Part shown: positions 41,916 through 50,899 of the stretch, piece by piece
Layout: each line of letters starts with the position of its first letter
Numbering within the stretch: position 1 is the stretch's first letter
NCBI GenBank assembly: GCA_023451375.1
Contig: JAEXZS010000040.1
Span: forward strand, 23,518-87,517
From: Pseudomonadota bacterium
GTDB lineage: Bacteria > Pseudomonadota > Alphaproteobacteria > Caulobacterales > Caulobacteraceae
DNA length: 64,000 nt
Reading direction: 5' to 3'
Made by a program: the position numbers and the translations under genes
The notes under the pieces: generated by a model
The model's input: only the letters and a program-made list of their open reading frames with translations
The model's database searches: none
What the model was told of the DNA's origin: nothing

Positions 41916-42544
41916 AGCAACCGCGCCTCGACCGTCCGCCACACACGGGCCTCGACCTCTTCCAGCGTACCGACGGCGTCGATGCGCACGCACCGCTGGG
42001 GATTGGCCTCGACGATGCGCAGGAAACCCTCGCGGAGCCGCTGATGGAACGCCGGCCCCTTTGACTCGAAGCGCGTCTCGAACAGTCCGCGCCCGAACGC
42101 CCTCTCCAGACCCACCTCGACGGGCAGGTCGAAGACCAGGGTCAGATCGGGCTGGTCGGCGCCGACCACGCCGGCGTCGATCTGTTCGATGAAGCTCTGG
42201 GCCACGCCGCCGCCCGCGCCCTGATACGCCCGGCTGGAATCGGCGAAGCGATCGCACACGACCCAGTCGCCCGCCGCCAGCGCGGGCCTGATGGTGTTCT
42301 CCAGATGATCCGATCGCGCCGCATACATCAGCAGGATCTCGGTCATCGCCGACCAGGGCTCGGCGTCGGTGGCCACGACCAGGTTGCGGATCACCTCGGC
42401 GCCCCTGGAGCCGCCCGGCTCGCGCGTGCGCACCACCTTGCGTTCGCCCAGCAGGGGCTGCAGGCGGGCGACCAGGCGGCCCACCTGGGTCGACTTGCCG
42501 GCGCCCTCGCCGCCTTCAAAGGTGATGAACTTTCCACGGGCCAC
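41912..42544 (-). CDS. tmk: thymidylate kinase
   Basis: Phosphorylates dTMP to dTDP. It has 210 residues. FITFEGGEGAGKSTQ is the P-loop, TREPGGSRGAEVIRN the DRX-like/substrate block, DRFADSSRAYQGAGGG the lid/acceptor region, and FDLPVEVGLERA is normal. First of the four-gene overlapped chain with holB. The rlpA gene lies 47 bases upstream on the same strand. Confidence 0.96.
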   Translation of the reverse strand: MARGKFITFEGGEGAGKSTQVGRLVARLQPLLGERKVVRTREPGGSRGAEVIRNLVVATDAEPWSAMTEILLMYAARSDHLENTIRPALAAGDWVVCDRFADSSRAYQGAGGGVAQSFIEQIDAGVVGADQPDLTLVFDLPVEVGLERAFGRGLFETRFESKGPAFHQRLREGFLRIVEANPQRCVRIDAVGTLEEVEARVWRTVEARLL

Positions 42545-42591
42545 GGGGCTTCATGGCGCCCCCGCGAGCCCCAACGCAAGTCCCGCGGCGT

Positions 42592-43374
42592 TCAGCTGCC
42601 CGATATCAACAGGGCGTCGGCGTATCCGCGCGCCACCACGGCCTGACGGGCGCTTTCGGCGGCGTTGGCGTCGTCCCAAGGGCCGACAACCACGCGGAAT
42701 CGGGCGGCGCCGCCGTCCGAACGCACCCACCCGCTCAGGCTGTCGGCGATTCGTCGGGCCTGATCGGCGTCCGAGAAGGCGCCGGCCTGGACCCAGAAGG
42801 GGCCCGCCTCCGCCCCGACGGCCGGGCGCGTTTCAGATCGAGGAGTCGCCGCCGCCGTCAGCACCGTCCCCCCGCCCAGGCGCGGCGCCCTTCCCAGATA
42901 ACGCACCCGGACCCGGCCGACGCCCTTCGACAGCAGGCCCAGTTCGCCGGCCGCCGCCCGGGACAGGTCGATGATGCGGCCCTCGGAGAAAGGGCCTCGA
43001 TCGTTTATGCGCACGACGACCCGCTGGCCGGTCTCCAGATTGGTGACCTCGACCAGGCCCGGCAGCGGCAGCGTCTTGTGCGCCGCCGTCAGGCCGTTCA
43101 TGTCGAACCGCTCACCCGTCGCGGTCGGCCGTCCGTTGTGGGCCGAGCCGTACCAGGAGGCCATCCCGACCTCGTCGTAGTTCGGCTGATCCTCAGGACG
43201 GTACCACCGGCCGCGCACCTGATACGGCCGCATCGTACCCGACACGATCGGCGCCGGGTCGTGGACCACGGGAGCGGTGAGCGCGGCGCCGCGTCCGCCC
43301 AAGCTGGAACAGGCCGCCAGCAGCGAGAAGGCCGCCAAGATCAGGGCGCTTCGCACCGTTCCCCGCGCCGTCAT
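42592..43374 (-). CDS. rlpA: septal ring lytic transglycosylase RlpA family lipoprotein
   Basis: An outer-membrane-anchored protein cleaving denuded peptidoglycan strands. It has 260 residues. Lipobox LLAACSS (Cys near residue 22), then the double-psi beta-barrel domain with GMASWYGSAHNGRPTATGER, AAHKTLPLPGLVEVTNLETG and VVVRINDRGPFSEGRIIDLS carrying the catalytic Asp, and a C-terminal SPOR domain (FWVQAGAFSDADQARRIADS ... FRVVVGPWDDANAA). Start 43374 preferred for GAGG upstream. The tRNA-Ser gene lies 94 bases away on the opposite strand. Confidence 0.93.
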   Translation of the reverse strand: MTARGTVRSALILAAFSLLAACSSLGGRGAALTAPVVHDPAPIVSGTMRPYQVRGRWYRPEDQPNYDEVGMASWYGSAHNGRPTATGERFDMNGLTAAHKTLPLPGLVEVTNLETGQRVVVRINDRGPFSEGRIIDLSRAAAGELGLLSKGVGRVRVRYLGRAPRLGGGTVLTAAATPRSETRPAVGAEAGPFWVQAGAFSDADQARRIADSLSGWVRSDGGAARFRVVVGPWDDANAAESARQAVVARGYADALLISGS

Positions 43375-43468
43375 CGCTCGCCTCACCGTTTAACCATGCT
43401 CGCAGGATGACGGATGAGATTTCCCCTTTGGTTAATGCCCCGTTCGTTTGCTATGGCGTCCGCGCCGC

Positions 43469-43558
43469 GGGTGGTTGGCAGAGCGGTTTAATGCACCGGT
43501 CTTGAAAACCGGCGAAGCTGCGAGGCTTCCGAGAGTTCGAATCTCTCACCACCCGCCA
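43469..43558 (+). tRNA. tRNA-Ser(UGA)
   Basis: A 90-base cloverleaf with a long variable arm, as in class II tRNA. Acceptor GGGTGGT (43469-43475) pairs with ACCACCC (43548-43554), discriminator G and an encoded CCA (43556-43558). The anticodon loop CTTGAAA has anticodon TGA, read between stems CCGGT and ACCGG. T-arm GAGAG-TTCGAAT-CTCTC. Confidence 0.96.
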
Positions 43559-43605
43559 TCCCCTCCTTGTTGCACAGCGTGATCGGGGTTCTACGGCTCG
43601 GCCGT

Positions 43606-43619
43606 TGTGAACGTTCTCA
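43606..43619. promoter_or_regulatory. LacI/cre-like operator upstream of the GH3 gene
   Basis: TGTGAACGTTCTCA is a near-perfect palindrome around a central CG and matches the LacI-family cre pattern TGWNANCGNTNWCA at every position. It lies 200 bases before the beta-glucosidase in the 260-base tRNA/bglX gap. A LacI-family gene is in the same island (52502-53554). The rest of the gap holds nothing I can assign. Confidence 0.55.
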
Positions 43620-43818
43620 TTTCATGCTTCAGTTCGTCTCGAGAAGGGCGTCAGACCCTTCCGCCGAGGGAGGACAATGGCGCGCACGCCCCAGCCCCAA
43701 CGGGGTGGGAGGTTGGCCCGCTGGATTGCGGATGTGTCGCGGCGCGCGACGCCGTGTCCGATTCTCCTGACGACTGATGGCCGCGGGGGCGGTCCGTTGA
43801 GGTTCCAGGGGAGTTTCC

Positions 43819-46098
43819 ATGCGTTCTCGTTCGCTATCGTTCGGCGTCTCTCTGTTCGCCATCGCCCTTGCGACGACCCAGCCCGCGTGGGCGCAGGCGC
43901 AGCCTGTCCAGCCCGCCGCCGCCGCGCCGCAAAGCACGGCGGAGCGCGCCGACGCCCTGCTGGCGCGGATGACGCAGGATGAGAAGCTGCAGCTGATCCA
44001 CGGCTATTTCCCGCCCCTGGCCAACCGCACGCCGGGCGCCCCGATCGAGGAAATGATCCCGTCCGCCGGGCATATCCCCGGCATCGCCCGCCTGGGCATC
44101 CCGAACATTCGCGAGAGCGACGCCAGCCTGGGCGTCGCCAACCAAGTCGAGCAGCGCAAGGGCGACGTCGCCACCGCCCTGCCCGCCAGCCTGGCCACCG
44201 CCGCCAGCTTCGATCGCGCGATCGCCTATGCGGGCGGCGCCATGATCGGCGCCGAGGCGCGGGCGAAGACCTTCAACGTGCTGCTGGCCGGCGGGGTCAA
44301 CCTGACCCGCGACCCCTGGGCAGGCCGAAACTTCGAGTATTTGGGCGAGGATCCCCTGCTGGCCGGAGTGCTGGCCGGCGAACACATTCGCGGCGTCCAG
44401 TCCAATGCCATCGCCTCCACCGTCAAGCATTTCGCCTTCAACTCCCAGGAGACGGGGCGGATGATCATGGACGCCCGGCTGGACGAAGCGGCGTTGCGCG
44501 AAAGCGACCTGCTGGCCTTCCAGATCGCCATCGAGATCGGCGATCCCGCCTCGGTCATGTGCGCCTACAACAAGGTCAACGGCGACTGGGCCTGCGAGAA
44601 CGACTTCCTGCTGAACCAGGTGTTGAAGCGGGACTGGGGCTACGAAGGCTGGGTGATGTCTGACTGGGGCGCCGTTCATTCGACGGTCAAGGCGGCCATG
44701 GCCGGACTAGACCAGGCGTCAGGGCAAGAACTCGACAAGGCGCTCTATTTCGACGCCCCGTTCCGGGAGGCGCTGGAGGCCGGCGAGATCCCGCAGGCTC
44801 GGCTGGACGACATGGTGCGCCGCTTCCTGATCGGCCTGATCGACGCCGGCGTGCTGGATGCGCCCGTGGTGGCCGAGGCGCAGCCGATCGACTACGCGGC
44901 CAACGCTGAGGTGGCGCAGCGCGCCGCCGAGGCCGGAATCGTCCTGCTCAAGAACGAGGGCGGCCTCCTGCCTCTGGCGAAGACGGCCCGAACCATCGCT
45001 GTGATCGGCGGACATGCGGATGTCGGCGTGCTGTCGGGCGGCGGCTCTTCCCAGGTCCGATCGGTCGGCGGCGCGCCCATCGAGATTCCGCTGACCTCGG
45101 GAGCCGCGGCCTCGTTCGCCCGCATCACCTATCACGCCTCTTCGCCGCTGAACGCGATCCGCGAGGTCGCGCCGCAAGCGACCGTGACCTTCACGCCCGG
45201 GGACGATCTGGAAGCTTCCCGCAAGGCGGCGGCCGCCGCCGACATGGTCGTGGTCTTCGCCACCAAATGGAGCACTGAAGCCGTCGACTCCGAAAATCTG
45301 GACCTGGAGGCCGACCAGAACGCTCTCATCGCGACGGCCGCCCAGGCCAATCCGAAGACGGTGGTGGTGCTGGAGACCGGCGGGCCGGTGCTGATGCCTT
45401 GGATCGAGCAGGTCCCCGCCGTGGTCCAGGCCTGGTATCCCGGGCAGCGCGGCGGCGAGGCCATCGCCGGTATCCTGTTCGGGGAGGTCAACCCGTCAGG
45501 CCGGCTGCCGATCACCTTCCCCGCCACCGCCGACCAGCCGCCTCGGCCGATCCCGCCGGGCCTCGACCTGCTGAAGGCCGCCGACAGCGCCGCCGCGGAC
45601 GCCGCCGCCAATCCTGGCGCCCCGCCAGCCCCTGGCATGGCGGACTTCGCCGTTGACTACGTGGAAGGGGCCGACGCCGGCTACCGCTGGTACGATCGTC
45701 GAGGCCTGAAGCCGCTGTTCCCGTTCGGCCACGGCCTCAGCTACACGACCTTCGCCTACGACGATCTGACGGTGTCGAATACGGATGGCCTGAGCGTCAG
45801 CTTCAACGTGACGAACGCCGGCCGTGTCGCCGGCGCCGACGTGCCTCAGCTCTACATCCGGCCCGCGGAAGGCGATCAGCCGCGCCGCCTGGCCGGCTGG
45901 TCCAAGCTGACGCTGCAGCCGGGCGAGACCCGTCGCGTCATCATCAAGGCCGAGCCGCGCATCCTCGCCGAATACGACACCGGCTTGCCCGGCTGGCGGA
46001 TCGCCGAAGGCGCCTACGCCGTCGCTGTCGCCAAGGACGCCGAGGACGGCGGCCTCAGGGGCGAAATCACGATTTCAGGGTCCACGATGAGGCCTTGA
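43819..46098 (+). CDS. bglX: GH3 family beta-glucosidase, secreted
   Basis: A periplasmic glycosidase releasing glucose or related sugars from beta-linked oligosaccharides. It has 759 residues with a signal peptide (ends AWAQ). GH3 N-terminal barrel: VKHFAFNSQETGR, VMCAYNKVNG, and the nucleophile Asp282 in GWVMSDWGAV. The C-terminal alpha/beta sandwich has VLLKNEGGLLPL and GQRGGEAIAGILFG-VNPSGRLPITFP, and a fibronectin III-like domain ends it (VSFNVTNAGRVAGADVPQLY). GGGGAG precedes the ATG. First gene of the island, and the next gene is a TonB receptor 47 bases away. Confidence 0.94.
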   Translation: MRSRSLSFGVSLFAIALATTQPAWAQAQPVQPAAAAPQSTAERADALLARMTQDEKLQLIHGYFPPLANRTPGAPIEEMIPSAGHIPGIARLGIPNIRESDASLGVANQVEQRKGDVATALPASLATAASFDRAIAYAGGAMIGAEARAKTFNVLLAGGVNLTRDPWAGRNFEYLGEDPLLAGVLAGEHIRGVQSNAIASTVKHFAFNSQETGRMIMDARLDEAALRESDLLAFQIAIEIGDPASVMCAYNKVNGDWACENDFLLNQVLKRDWGYEGWVMSDWGAVHSTVKAAMAGLDQASGQELDKALYFDAPFREALEAGEIPQARLDDMVRRFLIGLIDAGVLDAPVVAEAQPIDYAANAEVAQRAAEAGIVLLKNEGGLLPLAKTARTIAVIGGHADVGVLSGGGSSQVRSVGGAPIEIPLTSGAAASFARITYHASSPLNAIREVAPQATVTFTPGDDLEASRKAAAAADMVVVFATKWSTEAVDSENLDLEADQNALIATAAQANPKTVVVLETGGPVLMPWIEQVPAVVQAWYPGQRGGEAIAGILFGEVNPSGRLPITFPATADQPPRPIPPGLDLLKAADSAAADAAANPGAPPAPGMADFAVDYVEGADAGYRWYDRRGLKPLFPFGHGLSYTTFAYDDLTVSNTDGLSVSFNVTNAGRVAGADVPQLYIRPAEGDQPRRLAGWSKLTLQPGETRRVIIKAEPRILAEYDTGLPGWRIAEGAYAVAVAKDAEDGGLRGEITISGSTMRP

Positions 46099-46145
46099 GA
46101 AACGCCGCCAACGCAAGCGGCGCCGCAAAGAGGGAGGAAGACACA

Positions 46146-49100
46146 ATGAGAGTTCACAAGCGGCCGCTGGTCGCGGCGCTGCTGGCGAGTTCGGCGCTGG
46201 TCGCACCGGCCTACGCCCAGACCACGGAGACCGCGCCTGATCAGCAGGCTCCCATCGATCAGGGCGTCGCCCAGGTCGATGAAATCATCGTCACCGGCAT
46301 CCGCGCCTCGCAGGCGCAGGCGATCAACATCAAGCGCAACGAGGCCGCGCTGGTCGACGCCATCTCGGCCGAGGACATCGGCAAGCTGCCGGATGTCACC
46401 GTCGCAGACGCGCTGCAGCGGATTCCCGGGGTCCAGGTGCAGCGCACGGCGGGCGAAGGCTCGACCGTCAACATACGCGGACTGCCGCAGGTCATCACCC
46501 TGCTGAACGGCGAACAGTATCTGGCGCCCGGCAACCTGGGCACCGCCCAGCCGAACCTGAACGACGTGCCGTCGCAGCTGATGAGCTCGATCGTGGTGTT
46601 CAAGTCGCAGGACGTGTCGAACGCCCTGTCCGGCATCTCCGGCACCATCGACCTGCGCACTCGCCGCCCTATGGACTTCGACTACGGTCCGACCGTCTTC
46701 GCCGCCGGCGAATATCAGACCGGCGAACGCACCCGGCAGGACGACTATCTGTTCAACGGCCTGCTGAACTGGCGCGGCGACCGTCTGGGCGTGATGGTTT
46801 CGGGCGTCATCAGCAATTCGAACCTGGGCAACAACTACTCGGGCATCAGCCAGAGCGTGCTGGGCAACAACGACTGGGGCGGCGCGGACGACAACTGGAT
46901 CGCGCCCCACGGCTACGACAGCTTCAGCCGCGTCGTCGAACGCGAACGCTACAGCCTCAACGGCGCCTTTCAGTTCGATATCGAGGACGGCGTTCGCCTG
47001 ACCGGCGAGGTCTTCTACACCCACCAGCAGGAATACAATCGGGCCGCCGGCCTGAACATCTCCAACCGCTGGAGCGGCCTGGGCTGGACCACGCCGACCG
47101 ATTTTGTCGAAACCGGCGTCAACGGCTCGAACGGCAACCCTTGGCTCAACGTCAGCGAATACGACCTCGACGTCTGGTGGATGAACTCCTTCACCGTCAA
47201 CCGCGCGACGGAGAACGAGTCCAAGAACTTCAACCTGGAGCTGGACTACGACAAGGGCGGACCGTTCACCTTCAGCGCGCGGGCCATCAAGGCCGAGGCC
47301 AGCCTGGAGAGCATGAACGGCCAGGTGCAGGGCGATCTTTCCAATTGGCAGTACTCGCCGGACCGCACCTTCACCCTGTTCCGCCAGGCGGGAGACCGCA
47401 CCCGCGGCACATTCTATCCCGCCTCCATCGCCGCCATGTATCCGGCGTCGCAATATTCGAACGGCGTGGTCGGCAGCCAGGGCGGTCGCTACATCGACCC
47501 CAATCCGTACGGCTATGGCGAGGACCCGCAGGTCCACCTCGGCATCGGCGGCGGCACGACGGTGTGGAGCGGGTTCAACAACCCGATTTCCGGCGGCCTG
47601 GGAGACGTGCCGCTGACCGACTACATGTCGAACCTCGACAGCTACACGGTCGGCGCCTATTCGTCAGAAGGCAACCAGCGCAACAACTCCGACCTGACGG
47701 TCGTGCGTTTCGACGGATCCTACGAGTTCCAGGACCGACCGGCCTTCGGCTTCCTGACCCGCGTCGACGCGGGCGTGCGCCACAGCGCGCGTGAGGTCGA
47801 GATCCGCAACTTCCATCTGTTCTCCGACTTCTACGCCGGTCAGGGCGCGGGAAACCAGGCGGGTTGCTCGGCGCAGTGGAAGGCCATCGACGTGGTCATG
47901 GATAATCCACAGTGCCAATCCGGGGAGTTCGTCAGCAATCCGTCGTTCAACCCCGTCGCTCCCATCGTTGAGGCAGGAAGCTGCACCGCCGGTGAGGTGG
48001 CGAATGCGCCCACCTGCTTCCAGGGTTACACCGTCAACCGCCCGACGCTGCTGCGCGAGAACAACAACACCTACTTCCTGGACAACTATGGTTCGATAAC
48101 CTCGGGCCTGCCGGGCGTGTGGGTGGCCGATCCGCGCGACTTCGACGATGTCCGCGCCTTCCAGCAGCGGGTCTTCGGCAACGCCTACGAAGTCATCATC
48201 CCCGGCAACACCTATGACGTCGATCTGTACGAGGACAGCGCCTACGCCAACTTCGTCCTGGGCTTTGGCGAGCTGACCGGGGATGTCGGCGTCCGCATGG
48301 TTCGCACCGAGCTTCGCGCTCGCCAGAACCTGACCGGCGACACCCGCGCTTACGGCGATACCAACAACGACGTCGGCGACACCATCTCCAGCCGCAGCTA
48401 CACGGACTGGCTGCCGACGGTGAACCTGCAGTACGACTTCAGCGACAGGCTGAAGCTGCGCGCGGCCTACGCCAAGACCATGATCCCGCTGGATCTGGGC
48501 AACTACGGCGGCGGCGTGACCATCTCGACCTCCGACTCCCTAGGGCCAACGCCTGAAGATCCGACTGCTCCCCCCGTGGGCATCCGTCGGGTGACCGGCG
48601 CCACCTTGGGCGGCACGGTCGAGTTGAATCCCTGGCGATCCGACAACTATGACCTGGCGCTGGAGTATTATTTCGGCCCGGCGACGATGTTCAACGTGGG
48701 CGTCTTCCGCCTGAACATCGAGAGCTTCGTCACGCGTGAGACTGTTCCGCTCAGCGGCGAATATCCCGACGGCGACGGCGTGATCCGACGTCTGGTGGAC
48801 GTGAACCGTCCGGTCCAGGGCGAAGGCGGCGAACTCCAGGGTGTCGAGGTCGGCGCAAAGCTGGGCCTGTCGGATTTCATCGACACGCCCATTTGGCAGG
48901 ACTTCGGCTTCGACGGCAGCTACACCTATTCCGACAGCTCGCAGAATGCTCAGAACCTGTCGGGCGAGGATCTACCCTTCCCCGACAACTCCGAGCATTC
49001 CGTGAACGCCGCGGTCTGGTACCAGGGCGATCGCCTTCAGGCACGGGTGGCCTGGAACTATCGGACGCCGCGTCTGGCCAACACCTTCGGCGCCATTCCG

Positions 49101-49301
49101 ATCTATCAGGACGACGCGCAGTATGTGGACGCGAACATCACCTACGACGTGAACGACTTGGTGACGATCTACGCCAACGGCTCGAACATCTTCGGCGAGA
49201 TCGAGGAATACTACTTCGAGTTCGAACCGGGGCAGGAGCAGTTCCACAGCCGCAATCAGTTCGAGCCGCGCTACTCCATCGGCGTTCGCGCCCGGTTCTG
49301 A
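46146..49301 (+). CDS. large TonB-dependent receptor, Xanthomonas/Caulobacter type
   Basis: Outer-membrane active transporter, 1051 residues, the size typical of oligosaccharide receptors in this lineage. Signal peptide ending AYAQ, TonB box VDEIIVTGIRAS near residue 41, plug with NIKRNEAALVDAISAEDIGK, LPDVTVADALQRIPGVQVQR and VNIRGLPQVITLLNGEQYL, then a long barrel with SNIFGE and a final aromatic strand (RYSIGVRARF). The SDIGKLPD-type plug is the TonB-Xanth-Caul signature. GGAGG precedes the ATG. A terminator follows. The likely cargo is the beta-glucan or glucoside later hydrolysed by the GH3 enzyme. Confidence 0.94.
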   Translation: MRVHKRPLVAALLASSALVAPAYAQTTETAPDQQAPIDQGVAQVDEIIVTGIRASQAQAINIKRNEAALVDAISAEDIGKLPDVTVADALQRIPGVQVQRTAGEGSTVNIRGLPQVITLLNGEQYLAPGNLGTAQPNLNDVPSQLMSSIVVFKSQDVSNALSGISGTIDLRTRRPMDFDYGPTVFAAGEYQTGERTRQDDYLFNGLLNWRGDRLGVMVSGVISNSNLGNNYSGISQSVLGNNDWGGADDNWIAPHGYDSFSRVVERERYSLNGAFQFDIEDGVRLTGEVFYTHQQEYNRAAGLNISNRWSGLGWTTPTDFVETGVNGSNGNPWLNVSEYDLDVWWMNSFTVNRATENESKNFNLELDYDKGGPFTFSARAIKAEASLESMNGQVQGDLSNWQYSPDRTFTLFRQAGDRTRGTFYPASIAAMYPASQYSNGVVGSQGGRYIDPNPYGYGEDPQVHLGIGGGTTVWSGFNNPISGGLGDVPLTDYMSNLDSYTVGAYSSEGNQRNNSDLTVVRFDGSYEFQDRPAFGFLTRVDAGVRHSAREVEIRNFHLFSDFYAGQGAGNQAGCSAQWKAIDVVMDNPQCQSGEFVSNPSFNPVAPIVEAGSCTAGEVANAPTCFQGYTVNRPTLLRENNNTYFLDNYGSITSGLPGVWVADPRDFDDVRAFQQRVFGNAYEVIIPGNTYDVDLYEDSAYANFVLGFGELTGDVGVRMVRTELRARQNLTGDTRAYGDTNNDVGDTISSRSYTDWLPTVNLQYDFSDRLKLRAAYAKTMIPLDLGNYGGGVTISTSDSLGPTPEDPTAPPVGIRRVTGATLGGTVELNPWRSDNYDLALEYYFGPATMFNVGVFRLNIESFVTRETVPLSGEYPDGDGVIRRLVDVNRPVQGEGGELQGVEVGAKLGLSDFIDTPIWQDFGFDGSYTYSDSSQNAQNLSGEDLPFPDNSEHSVNAAVWYQGDRLQARVAWNYRTPRLANTFGAIPIYQDDAQYVDANITYDVNDLVTIYANGSNIFGEIEEYYFEFEPGQEQFHSRNQFEPRYSIGVRARF

Positions 49302-49317
49302 TCCATCCTGAGCGACT

Positions 49318-49353
49318 GCCGGCGGCACGACATCGTGTCGCCGGCTTCTTTTT
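49318..49353 (+). terminator. terminator between TonB receptor and halogenase genes
   Basis: A long stem (GCCGGCG pairs with CGCCGGC, extended inward by GCACGA with TCGTGT, one G-T pair) followed by TTCTTTTT. It ends at 49353, only about 20 bases before the halogenase ATG, so downstream expression probably needs readthrough or a promoter inside the receptor gene. Confidence 0.8.
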
Positions 49354-49372
49354 CGCCTATTCCTGATCGGCC

Positions 49373-50899
49373 ATGGACGAGACATCCGACCATCGAATTC
49401 GATCCGTCGTCATCGTGGGCGGCGGGACCGCCGGGTGGATGACCGCGGCGGCGCTGGTGCAGCATTTCCGCTCCACCGCCGTGAAGATCACCGTGGTGGA
49501 ATCCTCGGATATCGGCACGATCGGCGTCGGCGAGGCGACCATTCCCACCATTCGCCGCTTCTACGCCCAGTTGGGCATGCGCGACGAAGACGTCATGCGC
49601 GCGACCCAGGCCACGTGCAAACTGGGCATCCGCTTCCAGGACTGGTCCGGCCAAGGGTCGGATTTCATCCATCCGTTCGGCCATTTCGGGCAGGACGTGA
49701 ACGGCGTCGGCTTTCACAACTATTGGCTCAAACAGCGCCGCGCGGGCGACGACACGCCGCTGGCCGCCTATTCGCTCGGCGCCGCCCTGGCCGCGGCGGG
49801 CAAGTTCAACCGCCCCTCTCCCAATCCGCCGACGATGCTGTCGGTGTTCGACTGGGCTCTGCATCTGGACGCCGGCCTGTTCGCCCGTCACCTGCGGGCC
49901 TATGCAGAGGCCGGCGGGTGCCGACGCATCGATGCGCGCATCCAATCCGTCTCGTTGCGGCCGGAAGACGGCTTCGTCCGCGCCCTGACGCTGGAGGACG
50001 GGCGTGAGATCGAGGGCGATCTGTTCGTCGACTGCTCCGGCTTCCGTGCCCTGGTGATCGGCGAGGCGCTGGGCGTCCCCCTCGAGGACTGGGGCCGCTG
50101 GCTGCCCTGCGACGCGGCCTTCGCGGTGCAGAGCGAGAACCGGCCAGACGACGCGCCCGCGCCGTTCACTCGCGTCACGGCCCGGTCGGCGGGCTGGCAG
50201 TGGGGCATCCCGTTGCGCCACCGCGCCGGCAACGGGCTGGTCTTCTCCAGCGCCCACATGACCGATGATCAGGCGCTTGACGATCTCATGCCAAACCTCA
50301 TGGGAAGGGCGCTCACGGAGCCGCGTCGCATTCGTTTCCGGCCGGGACGAAGGGCGCAGGCCTGGGCGAAGAACTGCGTGGCGATCGGCCTCTCAGCCGG
50401 TTTCCTCGAGCCGCTGGAGAGCACCAGCATCGCCCTGATCGAGACAGGGATCGAGCGGCTGAAACAGTTGTTTCCCGACCGCCGCTTCGCCACGCCGATC
50501 CTTGACGAATACAACGACCAGTCCGCCCGCGAGATGGAGCGCGTCCGCGACTTCATCATCCTGCACTACAAGCTCAATCGGCGCACCGACACGGCGTTCT
50601 GGCGCGACTGCCGGGAGATGACGATACCGGATACGCTGGAGCGGAAGCTGGCGCTGTGGAAGGCGCGCGGGCAGTTCGTACGCTATCGTTGGGAAATGTT
50701 CCATCCCGCCAGCTGGCTGGCCATCTATGCCGGCTTCGACCTGTTTCCAGACGACCACGACCCGGCGGCCGACACGATGGACCCGACCTATCTGGCGCGC
50801 AGCCTGAAGGAGATGCGGGAGAACATCGCCCGGCTGGTCGGCCAGACGCCCGATCACGCCCATTTCCTGGCGGCGCTCGACGCCGCCGTCGCCGCATGA
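49373..50899 (+). CDS. flavin-dependent tryptophan-halogenase-family protein
   Basis: A 508-residue FADH2-dependent halogenase-like enzyme. The FAD motif is VVIVGGGTAGWMTAAAL, the lysine that activates hypohalous acid is probably in ATCKLGIRFQDW, and the family motif WxWxIP is present as GWQWGIPLRHR. The end of the flavin site is GLSAGFLEPLESTSI. Substrate unknown: many members sit in TonB-receptor/carbohydrate islands, not antibiotic clusters. BrvH from Brevundimonas is a related enzyme that brominates indole. Its stop overlaps the ATG of a second copy. Confidence 0.88.
   Translation: MDETSDHRIRSVVIVGGGTAGWMTAAALVQHFRSTAVKITVVESSDIGTIGVGEATIPTIRRFYAQLGMRDEDVMRATQATCKLGIRFQDWSGQGSDFIHPFGHFGQDVNGVGFHNYWLKQRRAGDDTPLAAYSLGAALAAAGKFNRPSPNPPTMLSVFDWALHLDAGLFARHLRAYAEAGGCRRIDARIQSVSLRPEDGFVRALTLEDGREIEGDLFVDCSGFRALVIGEALGVPLEDWGRWLPCDAAFAVQSENRPDDAPAPFTRVTARSAGWQWGIPLRHRAGNGLVFSSAHMTDDQALDDLMPNLMGRALTEPRRIRFRPGRRAQAWAKNCVAIGLSAGFLEPLESTSIALIETGIERLKQLFPDRRFATPILDEYNDQSAREMERVRDFIILHYKLNRRTDTAFWRDCREMTIPDTLERKLALWKARGQFVRYRWEMFHPASWLAIYAGFDLFPDDHDPAADTMDPTYLARSLKEMRENIARLVGQTPDHAHFLAALDAAVAA

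Noticed and set aside
43567..43770. Short plus-strand open frame just after tRNA-Ser
   Set aside because: No ribosome-binding site, no recognisable product, and it overlaps the operator-like palindrome; treated as intergenic.
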